NCBI RefSeq assembly: GCF_028596125.1
Contig: NZ_CP117229.1
Span: 790,001 to 854,000, forward strand
Direction: 5' to 3'
Origin: Listeria innocua
Lineage (GTDB): Bacteria > Bacillota > Bacilli > Lactobacillales > Listeriaceae
DNA length: 64,000 nt
Part shown: positions 53,413 through 60,190 of the stretch, one piece after another
Layout of the letters: each line of letters begins with the position of its first letter
How positions within the stretch are numbered: the first letter of the stretch is position 1
Position numbers and translations under genes: made by a program
The notes under the pieces: generated by a model
Database searches by the model: none
What the model was told of the DNA's origin: nothing
What the model saw: only the letters and a program-made list of their open reading frames with translations

Positions 53413-54255
53413 TCAACGTAAATCTGGGAAATATTCTTTTTCAAATTGTAATAGAATAGCTTCTTTATCGATAGTAAGGAGAATATTTTTCGCCTTAGTT
53501 ATTAAGCTATAATCATTAGTGTTAACACCTTGTAAATAATATGCGCTAGCTAATAAATCAAAGCGGTTAATTTCTTTAGCAATAATAATAGCAGCGTTTA
53601 AACTACTTGTTGTAATGGTAGAATTATGTTGCATAAAAATAGTGGCAGTATTGATAAGCAGAGCTAATTTTAGCGGATTTAAAGATTTATCTAAAGCATT
53701 ATATTTATCAATCATTGTTAATAATCGGGGGACAAATTTTTCGATTACATCCAGCGGGAAATAAAATAGAATATTACACACGAGGCGTATCTCAATCAGT
53801 GAGAAATTATCAATTTTTTCTAATCGCTTCCAGATTGGCTTAACAAGCTTTTGTGCTTTTTCAACTTCATTGTTTGTTAAAAGAAGTGATGCCTTTAACA
53901 CGATTCTAATATCTTCTAATAAATTGTCTTTAAAATGATTATCTAAATAATTATCGCATCTATTTATAATTTTCAATATTAGTTCTGTTTGTGTATTAGA
54001 AACGAGTTTGAAAAAGTCTGCAATAATATCTTCTCGAGTGTTTAATTTATAATCATTTTTAATATACCGAAGTTCATCTATGGTTACATCTAATTTAATG
54101 ACGATATTCTCTATTGTAGTGATGGTTGGTATAATATTGTTATTTTCGATTTTCGAGATAGTAGTGCGAGCAAGAATGTTATTAGATACATACGATTGAG
54201 AAAGTGATTTATTTTTTCTGATTTGACGAATAGCAGCTCCATATGTTTTTATAAT
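53413..54255 (-). CDS. Rgg/MutR-type transcriptional regulator with an apparent ATT start
   Basis: The minus-strand frame is open from ATT at 54255 to the stop at 53413, giving 280 residues, the normal size of Rgg proteins. From the ATT it reads IKTYGAAIRQIRKNKSLSQ, the standard Rgg N-terminus in which the first residue is normally Met from ATG. A helix-turn-helix fills the first 60 residues (YVSNNILARTTISKIENN), followed by the helical peptide-binding domain (TPR-like) to the end. GGAGGAG lies four bases before the ATT. No ATG, GTG or TTG occurs in frame before residue ~95 (TTG 53976), which would drop the DNA-binding domain. Either ATT is used, or a start-loss mutation has silenced it. It is divergent from a 16-codon peptide gene and next to a secreted-protein/ABC locus, the typical setting of Rgg pheromone systems. 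Confidence 0.8.
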   Translation of the reverse strand: MIKTYGAAIRQIRKNKSLSQSYVSNNILARTTISKIENNNIIPTITTIENIVIKLDVTIDELRYIKNDYKLNTREDIIADFFKLVSNTQTELILKIINRCDNYLDNHFKDNLLEDIRIVLKASLLLTNNEVEKAQKLVKPIWKRLEKIDNFSLIEIRLVCNILFYFPLDVIEKFVPRLLTMIDKYNALDKSLNPLKLALLINTATIFMQHNSTITTSSLNAAIIIAKEINRFDLLASAYYLQGVNTNDYSLITKAKNILLTIDKEAILLQFEKEYFPDLR

Positions 54256-54305
54256 AGCTCTCCTCCAATGTAGTAAAATAATTATAATGTTTTTTGGGGG
54301 TGAAT

Positions 54306-54358
54306 ATAGTGAACATAAAACTGAAATTATGTATTTTCATTGTAACATAGTGAATATA
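54306..54358. repeat. Pair of 12-bp direct repeats in the Rgg-peptide intergenic region
   Basis: ATAGTGAACATA (54306-54317) and ATAGTGAATATA (54347-54358) match at 11 of 12 bases with a 41-bp period, about four helical turns. The first lies near the likely -35 of the regulator gene (its -10 is TATAAT on the minus strand at 54281-54286), the second near the promoter of the peptide gene. Candidate regulator-binding sites. Confidence 0.55.
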
Positions 54359-54392
54359 CAAATAATAGAATTTGTGAAAGGAGTATCAAATT

Positions 54393-54443
54393 ATGATGCA
54401 AATGATTAATTGGTTTTTTGGTTCATCAAATTATTTAAGATAG
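54393..54443 (+). CDS. 16-residue peptide, candidate signalling pheromone
   Basis: ATG at 54393, seven to eight bases after a good AAAGGAG site, opens the frame MMQMINWFFGSSNYLR and stop. It is divergent from the Rgg-type regulator, as short hydrophobic peptide or ComS-like genes usually are. The aromatic WFF core recalls the WW motif of ComS/XIP peptides, though the sequence is not a match. It has no secretion signal in the classical sense. It is too short for homology, so the call rests on position, ribosome binding site and composition. Confidence 0.55.
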   Translation: MMQMINWFFGSSNYLR

Positions 54444-54604
54444 TTTTAGTCAATTTAAATAATACTAAGAAAGGAAACTAATTTAGCCAGAAGATAGAAA
54501 TATTTAGTTCGCTTTGATGCGAGATTAATATTTTGATTAATCTGAAAATAAAGAATTCATGTAAGGTGGTGATTAAAATATAAGTTAGTATTAGAAAGAA
54601 GTAT

Positions 54605-54697
54605 ATGAACTTTATGCAATATGGCGCTGAAGTATATATTGTTGAAGATTATATAAACAAGTGGGGTGCTTGTTTGGTTTATACTTTTAAAATTTAG
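54605..54697 (+). CDS. Possible 30-residue peptide
   Basis: A frame from ATG 54605 reads MNFMQYGAEVYIVEDY and on to KWGACLVYTFKI, with AGAAAGAAG as a weak ribosome binding site. It lies between the peptide gene and the secreted-protein gene. It may be chance, a leader, or a second small product of the locus. Confidence 0.25.
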   Translation: MNFMQYGAEVYIVEDYINKWGACLVYTFKI

Positions 54698-54708
54698 GAG
54701 GAAATTAA

Positions 54709-55104
54709 ATGATGAAAAAAATTGTAATTGCGATTGCTATAATCTTTGGTGTACTAGGAGCAAGTGGCGCTACAGAGCAAAGTGTAGAAGCCGCTTCAAC
54801 ATATAATGCGACAGGAATGTATAACGGATTGCTCAAGGCGGAGTTAAGCTTAAATTATGGATCATGGTCTTCAGCAGCTAGGTATACCGGAACCAAGCCG
54901 TATAATCTTCCTAGAATAGCTATCCAAACTCGAATTCAAAGAAAAGATGGTGTAGTAAGGACATATTGGGAAGAAACAAGTAATAATTATGTGAAATATG
55001 ATGGTGGATCTAATACAGTTGGTCCAAATGGAAATAATTATGCTCGTGCATATGGATATTATTATGGTGGTGGTGAAACTCGAGTAGCCACTAGATGGAT
55101 GTAA
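54709..55104 (+). CDS. Small secreted basic protein, bacteriocin-like candidate
   Basis: The 131-residue product has a clear signal peptide (KKIVIAIAIIFGVLGASG, with a likely cleavage after VEAA near residue 29). The mature part is about 100 residues, rich in Tyr, Gly, Asn and Arg, with net positive charge, predicted beta-strand and no Cys. It ends YGYYYGGGETRVATRWM. A strong AGGAGG precedes it. It is followed by an ABC transporter and lipoprotein, the same layout as lactococcin-972-type bacteriocin loci, but I do not recognise the sequence as that family. Secreted bacteriocin or signalling protein is inference. Confidence 0.65.
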   Translation: MMKKIVIAIAIIFGVLGASGATEQSVEAASTYNATGMYNGLLKAELSLNYGSWSSAARYTGTKPYNLPRIAIQTRIQRKDGVVRTYWEETSNNYVKYDGGSNTVGPNGNNYARAYGYYYGGGETRVATRWM

Positions 55105-55147
55105 TACATTAACTTTAACAAGCACCCCAAATATAGGAGGAACTTCA

Positions 55148-55819
55148 ATGTCTGTATTAATGTGTTGTGAAAATGTATCTAAAACTTATTCAGGAAATTT
55201 ACAGCCTACATTAGTTAATATTAATTTAACAATTAAAAAAAATAATTTATATTTTATAAAAGGACCATCTGGAAGTGGAAAATCAACATTACTTAATATG
55301 CTGAGTCTTATAGATGCACACTCTTCTGGAATAATGAAGTTCAATAATTTTGATATTAGTTCTATGAATGCAAAAGAAAAAAACCAAATACATTTAAATG
55401 ACATAGGAATGATTTTTCAGAAATACAATTTATTATCACCGTTAAATGTGATTGAAAATATCATGATGTCCAGACTATATGCAGATTTTTCTAAAAAAGA
55501 TTGTATTATAAGTAAAGCAAAGCAAGTGATAAAGTTATTACATTTAGACGGTTTAGAGGAACGAAAAATCAATCAACTATCTGGTGGACAACAACAACGT
55601 GTGGCAATAGCTCGAGTTTTAATGCAAGAGCCAGAACTCTTGCTAGCCGATGAACCGACAGCAAATGTTGACAAGGAAACAGAAGCAATCATAATGGATA
55701 TTTTTAGTCAGTATCGAGAAAAGGGAGCGTTAATAATAGTTTCTCATAATGATAGTTATGCTGATATTGTGGATGCATCCTACGAGTTAAATAAAGGTAG
55801 GATATCGAGCTATGAATAA
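55148..55819 (+). CDS. ABC transporter ATPase (MacB/LolD type)
   Basis: The 223-residue ATPase has Walker [11 protein letters not shown]-loop IFQKYNLLSPLNVIENI, signature LSGGQQQRVAIARVL, Walker B LLLADEPTANVD and switch SHND. The style is of the LolD/MacB group, which works with FtsX-type permeases in peptide export or mechanotransmission and antibiotic resistance. The AGGAGG site lies after the secreted-protein gene; the permease start overlaps its end by eight bases. Confidence 0.9.
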   Translation: MSVLMCCENVSKTYSGNLQPTLVNINLTIKKNNLYFIKGPSGSGKSTLLNMLSLIDAHSSGIMKFNNFDISSMNAKEKNQIHLNDIGMIFQKYNLLSPLNVIENIMMSRLYADFSKKDCIISKAKQVIKLLHLDGLEERKINQLSGGQQQRVAIARVLMQEPELLLADEPTANVDKETEAIIMDIFSQYREKGALIIVSHNDSYADIVDASYELNKGRISSYE

Positions 55820-57077
55820 TAACAAATTCGTTTTTTGGAATTTTTGGAAAAATTATAAAAAAACTAGTAAGCAATGGTTGTCAACGGGAGTTGTTACTTT
55901 TTGCGGGCTGTTACTAATAAACGTGACTATTTTAATTGTTTTTATTGGAAATACATATATTAATGTAAATTTTACTGAAAATAATTCTCTAAAATGGATA
56001 GAGGTTCAGAGTGATGGGCCTTCGATTCCATTAAGACAAATATCAAGAAATAGAGATAATACGATTACACTATTACCAAAGTATGAACCCTTTATGAGTG
56101 GTGTAACGTTCGAAAATTATGATGAAAAAGGAAATGTTAAAATGTCTATGGATGTTAATAGTATTTTTGTTCCTTATGAATCTCTTGAATTTTTTGGCAT
56201 AAACATAAAAGATATTGATAAAATACAGTGGGATGAGGGAAAAGTAATTTTAGTTTCCCCAATTGATGCAAAAAGTAATGGGCTGTTAGATGGACAGAAA
56301 TTGTCTGTTCCGTTTGATAAAACAGCATTCAATAATGAATTTGATTTAAGTGATACTGAATTAGAAGATTATATAGCTAAAATAAATGAAAATAAAATTG
56401 AGGTGACAGTTAAAATTCGAGAAATTACAACTTTGCCTCAATATGAAAATTATTCTTTACTTCCTATTCAATTATTAGTCAACCAACACAGTAAGGTTAA
56501 TTCTATAAGTGAAGACGAATTTATTTCGAATGCTAAATTAACAGATGGGTTTTACATCATAGTAAAGAAGTTCGAAGATGTAGATAAAATTGCTAATGAA
56601 TACAAAGCAAGAGGTTATTCTCTTAAATATGCATTAGAGTCGTTTCAAAATCTATCCGAAATATTATCCAATGTAAAGTTAGTAAGTAATTATTTTATAT
56701 TACTAGTGACAATTATAATTAGTATAACTTTTATTAATAATTGCTCTCAAATATTATATCATCGAAAACATGAAATAGGATTACAGCAAGCGCTAGGAAT
56801 TAGTAAAAGGAGTTTGATTTGGAGTACTCTAATAGAATTCGTTTTTCAAAGTATTATAGTAATGATTATCATTCTTCCAACGATTGTTTTTGAATGGTTT
56901 GTTGTTAAAAGTATGTTAACTAATAACATAGTGGAGATTAATGGTTTAGAAACAGTACTTGTTGTTTGGGGAATAAATTGGATTATTATATTAGCAATTT
57001 CTTTAATAGGAGCTACGTTCCCATTAATGGGAACGTTTAAATTAAAAATTGTAAATCTATTGAATTCCATAGACTAG
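55812..57077 (+). CDS. FtsX/MacB-type ABC transporter permease
   Basis: The 421-residue protein has a first membrane helix (residues ~22-45), a large extracellular domain (about 50-290), then three helices (LVTIIISITFINN; FVFQSIIVMIIILPTIVF; GINWIIILAISLIGATFPLMG) with the FtsX-like segment YHRKHEIGLQQALGISKRSLIWST between. This layout is that of MacB/FtsX permeases, which couple cytosolic ATP use to periplasmic or wall-side work. It pairs with the ATPase above and probably with the lipoprotein below. It is likely an exporter or immunity transporter for the secreted protein. Confidence 0.85.
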   Translation: MNNNKFVFWNFWKNYKKTSKQWLSTGVVTFCGLLLINVTILIVFIGNTYINVNFTENNSLKWIEVQSDGPSIPLRQISRNRDNTITLLPKYEPFMSGVTFENYDEKGNVKMSMDVNSIFVPYESLEFFGINIKDIDKIQWDEGKVILVSPIDAKSNGLLDGQKLSVPFDKTAFNNEFDLSDTELEDYIAKINENKIEVTVKIREITTLPQYENYSLLPIQLLVNQHSKVNSISEDEFISNAKLTDGFYIIVKKFEDVDKIANEYKARGYSLKYALESFQNLSEILSNVKLVSNYFILLVTIIISITFINNCSQILYHRKHEIGLQQALGISKRSLIWSTLIEFVFQSIIVMIIILPTIVFEWFVVKSMLTNNIVEINGLETVLVVWGINWIIILAISLIGATFPLMGTFKLKIVNLLNSID

Positions 57078-57091
57078 TTTGGAGGAAAAAT

Positions 57092-58228
57092 ATGAAAAAA
57101 TATTATTGTATGTATTTGATTGTTTTAGTATTGCTATCTGGCTGTACAACAACTCCAGTAAAGGAAAATACGAGTAATCAATCAATCAGTAATATAAAAG
57201 TAGAAAATATAAAAGACATTATTCCAATCAGCAAAGAAATAGTCAAGGATCAAAAAATTAAAGTAAAGTCCTATATTCTTAATGCCCAAACTGGAGAGCG
57301 TATTAATACAGATATTTTATTTGATGAAGTTCCGAATCTTTTCCAAATGCATGGATATGATATTTACTCTTCAGCATATCAATATTATAAAGATCGTCTT
57401 GTTATTGGCTGTCAATCTGGCGGAGGGAAAAGTTATGTTTATAAAATATCTGACGACGGGCAGTTGACTGTAGACACAGTCAGCTATAATATACTTTATT
57501 ATGATGAAAATAAAAGATTATATATAGCACAAACAGATGAAGGATATGTAACATTAAATGAAAAATATGCAGTGAATGAAGAATTTCCAGTACTGAAAGA
57601 TAGCAATATTACTACTAAAGACCAGAGGTTTATATTGCAAGCCTATGGTGTTAATGAAATTTACTATTTAGGAAGATATGGTGAAAAGACTTACCAATTA
57701 ATGAAATATAATTCAAATGAAAAGAAGTTAGTTAAAGTTTATGATTTGGTAGAAGAATTAAAACAACAGGGCATTGATTTTAAGGAAGGATCAGAAATTA
57801 ATCCAAAAATGACTCTGTATAAAGAAGGTCAAAAATCATATATTTCTATCTCAGTAGATCGAATATGGAATGGAAAAGATGACTTTAAAGAAATTAATAA
57901 AAATATCCTAATAAATATTACTAATAATGTAGCCATATTTGATAATGCTTTTGAGGAGAATGATTCTGCATATCCTGAACTAGATTTTTCAAGAAATGTA
58001 ATGCAAAGTTCTGATAAAATATCTATTTTCAAATTAAATGAAGGAAAAATAATAAGAGTGAATGACTACAATGCAGAAGATATAATTAATGATGGAGATA
58101 ATCATATTAACTATATCTATCGTATGGATGATAAGGAAATTATAATGAATGTGCCATCAGGAGTTGTTAAATATAATATTGCTGAAGATAAAAGTGAACA
58201 ACTATATGTAGATAGGCTTGAAGAATGA
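57092..58228 (+). CDS. Lipoprotein of the ABC locus
   Basis: The 378-residue protein has a lipoprotein signal (YLIVLVLLSGCTTT, lipobox Cys at residue 18). The mature part is predicted to be mostly beta-strand with repeated segments around residues 90-160 (YKDRLVIGCQSGGGKSYVYK, LYIAQTDEGYVTLNEKY), suggestive of a propeller-like fold. I do not recognise a named family. It starts 14 bp after the permease and probably works with it at the membrane surface, for instance as an immunity or partner protein. Confidence 0.75.
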   Translation: MKKYYCMYLIVLVLLSGCTTTPVKENTSNQSISNIKVENIKDIIPISKEIVKDQKIKVKSYILNAQTGERINTDILFDEVPNLFQMHGYDIYSSAYQYYKDRLVIGCQSGGGKSYVYKISDDGQLTVDTVSYNILYYDENKRLYIAQTDEGYVTLNEKYAVNEEFPVLKDSNITTKDQRFILQAYGVNEIYYLGRYGEKTYQLMKYNSNEKKLVKVYDLVEELKQQGIDFKEGSEINPKMTLYKEGQKSYISISVDRIWNGKDDFKEINKNILINITNNVAIFDNAFEENDSAYPELDFSRNVMQSSDKISIFKLNEGKIIRVNDYNAEDIINDGDNHINYIYRMDDKEIIMNVPSGVVKYNIAEDKSEQLYVDRLEE

Positions 58229-58281
58229 TTCTATTATATTTTAGTCTTAAGATTAAATTGTGTTTGTGACTGACTATCCTC

Positions 58282-58334
58282 AAAATCACTAGTGACTTTA
58301 GAGTTCTAATTCTAAGGTTGCTAGTGATTTTTTG
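58282..58334. terminator. Bidirectional terminator at the right edge of the ABC locus
   Basis: AAAATCACTAGTGAC / GTTGCTAGTGATTTTTT with a ~20-nt loop that itself can pair (TTAGAGTTCTAATTCTAA) separates the convergent lipoprotein and HxlR genes. Confidence 0.75.
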
Positions 58335-58335
58335 C

Positions 58336-58689
58336 CTAATCTCGTTTCAACAAAACAATATCCTCATTCTTCGTCAGCAATAAATCCACATGATTCTCGC
58401 CCCATAAGCAAAGTTTGTTCAAAATCTCCGACAACGATTCGCCGTATTCACTCAATGAATACTCGACTTTTGGTGGGATTTGCTCATATACTTTGCGAAC
58501 AATAACTCCAGATTTTTCCAGCTCGCGCAATTGTTGTGTGAGCATTTTTTGTGTGATGTTGGGGATGAGTCGTTTTAATTCGCCAGTTCGTTTTTTTCCT
58601 TCGCGTAAATGGCAAAGGATGACTGGCTTCCACTTACCGCCTATAACTTCAAGTGTAGCTTCGACACCAATATTATATACTTTGGTCAT
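58336..58689 (-). CDS. HxlR-family transcriptional regulator
   Basis: The 117-residue winged-helix protein has the HxlR signatures EVIGGKWKPVILCHLREGKKRTGELKRL (residues ~11-38, shown in part), PNITQKMLTQQLRELEKSG and PPKVEYSLSEYGESL. It is divergent from an MFS transporter, which it probably controls. Members often sense reactive aldehydes or quinones through Cys or bind drugs; there is a Cys at residue 26. Confidence 0.9.
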   Translation of the reverse strand: MTKVYNIGVEATLEVIGGKWKPVILCHLREGKKRTGELKRLIPNITQKMLTQQLRELEKSGVIVRKVYEQIPPKVEYSLSEYGESLSEILNKLCLWGENHVDLLLTKNEDIVLLKRD

Positions 58690-58754
58690 AATTATCCTCC
58701 TATAGGCACTTTTTAGTATCTATATGACTTTTAAGTACCTTCTTGTTATTTTGT

Positions 58755-58773
58755 ACGGTATATAAGATACTGT
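58755..58773. promoter_or_regulatory. Candidate HxlR operator
   Basis: ACGGTATATAAGATACTGT is a 19-bp imperfect palindrome between the divergent HxlR and MFS genes. GTATC-type half-sites also appear nearby (AGTATC at about 58712). Confidence 0.4.
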
Positions 58774-58816
58774 ATAACAGAACGAAACAATTTGCAATTT
58801 TTTAGGGGGAAATAAC

Positions 58817-59983
58817 GTGGATATGAAAAAAGTAAATCCTAATTTGACACTTTTGGCGCTGGCGATTAGTGCGTTTGGGATTGGTTCAACAGAATTTATT
58901 AGTGTAGGGCTTCTTCCACTGATTTCTTCTAGTATGGGTGTGTCGATTAGTTCAGCGGGATTAACTGTATCGATTTATGCGCTAGGTGTGATGGTGGGGG
59001 CGCCGGTTTTAACAACAATGACGTCGAAAATGAATCGTAAAAATCTACTATTATTAGTAATGTTAGTATTTCTGATAGGGAATCTCGTCTCGGCATTTGC
59101 TGTAAGTTTTGGAATGCTCCTTACCGGGCGGGTAGTGGCGGCATTTGCGCACGGGATATTTATGTCGATTGCTTCGGTTATTGCGGCAGATGTCGTTCAT
59201 CCGAGCAAACGAGCTAGTGCGATTGCTGTGATGTTTACGGGGCTAACAGTGGCGACTGTGACTGGGGTGCCACTTGGAACCTTTATCGGGCAACTATTTG
59301 GCTGGCGGATGTCGTTTCTGTTTATTGTTGCGATAGGCATGATTGCGATTATTGCCAACTTCTTTTTAGTTCCAAAAAATTTATCTAATGCAAGTAGTAT
59401 TTCATTTAAATCGATTGGGCAATTATTAGTTAATAAAAAAATCGTGATGGTATTACTCATGACGGCGTTTGGTTACGGGGGCACATTTGTTGTTTATACG
59501 TATTTATCGCCAATGTTTAGCAATATGGGTTATTCGACAAGTATGATAGTTATTTTACTGATTATTTATGGTGTGATGGTTGCGATTGGGAATACGATTG
59601 GTGGGCATTTTGCGAATGAGCGCCCAGCTAAAGCACTTTTCGTGATGTTTAGTTTGCAAGGGATTACGTTATTATTGCTTCAATTTACGTCGACCAATGC
59701 TATTTTAGGTTTAATTACTATTATGCTAATGGGATTTTTCGCGTTTATGAATGTGTCTGGATTGCAGCTTTATGTGGTGCAATTAGCAGAACGGTATTTG
59801 CCAGAAACGGTGAGCATGGCTTCTGCGCTTAATATTTCTGCGTTTAATATTGGAATCGCGCTCGGAGCATTTATTGGTGGATTAGTAACGGAATATATTG
59901 GTTTAAGTTATACACCGATTGTCGGATTTTTGATGGTTTTCATCGCAATTATTTTAACTTTCTATATGAAAAAAGATAAATAG
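58817..59983 (+). CDS. MFS transporter, AraJ/YdhP-like
   Basis: The 388-residue protein has twelve membrane helices and the DHA1 style of sugar/drug exporters (AISAFGIGSTEFISVGLLPLI in the first helix; GRVVAAFAHGIFMSIASVIAA; GVPLGTFIGQLFGWRMSF as motif C). It likely exports drugs or sugars in exchange for protons. GTG 58817 fits AGGGGGA best; ATG 58823 is possible. It is divergent from its probable regulator, HxlR. Confidence 0.88.
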   Translation: MDMKKVNPNLTLLALAISAFGIGSTEFISVGLLPLISSSMGVSISSAGLTVSIYALGVMVGAPVLTTMTSKMNRKNLLLLVMLVFLIGNLVSAFAVSFGMLLTGRVVAAFAHGIFMSIASVIAADVVHPSKRASAIAVMFTGLTVATVTGVPLGTFIGQLFGWRMSFLFIVAIGMIAIIANFFLVPKNLSNASSISFKSIGQLLVNKKIVMVLLMTAFGYGGTFVVYTYLSPMFSNMGYSTSMIVILLIIYGVMVAIGNTIGGHFANERPAKALFVMFSLQGITLLLLQFTSTNAILGLITIMLMGFFAFMNVSGLQLYVVQLAERYLPETVSMASALNISAFNIGIALGAFIGGLVTEYIGLSYTPIVGFLMVFIAIILTFYMKKDK

Positions 59984-59994
59984 TTCAAATAATA

Positions 59995-60027
59995 GGCCTT
60001 TTACAGTGAATGTAGAAGGCTTTTTTT
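59995..60027 (+). terminator. Terminator after the MFS gene
   Basis: GCCTTTTACA / TGTAGAAGGC with a GTGAA loop, followed by TTTTTTT. Confidence 0.85.
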
Positions 60028-60037
60028 GTGCTTTCGG

Positions 60038-60114
60038 TAGGTCTGACCTATTCCGGCAAGGTTTTTTTCCAGTTATAGTAAAATGGATAGTTTTTTTGTC
60101 CCGACAGGTCTGAC
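60038..60114 (+). promoter_or_regulatory. AGGTCTGAC repeats before the PTS regulator
   Basis: TAGGTCTGACCTA (60038-60050) is a perfect palindrome around a central T, and AGGTCTGAC recurs at 60106-60114, 67 bp further. The pair lies in the upstream region of the PTS regulator and may be its binding sites or those of another regulator. Confidence 0.4.
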
Positions 60115-60190
60115 AAAAATAGCTATATAGCTTATTGTAAGCCCTATCATGAAAATGATAAATTGAATTTAGAAAGAGGAGTGATACCTG

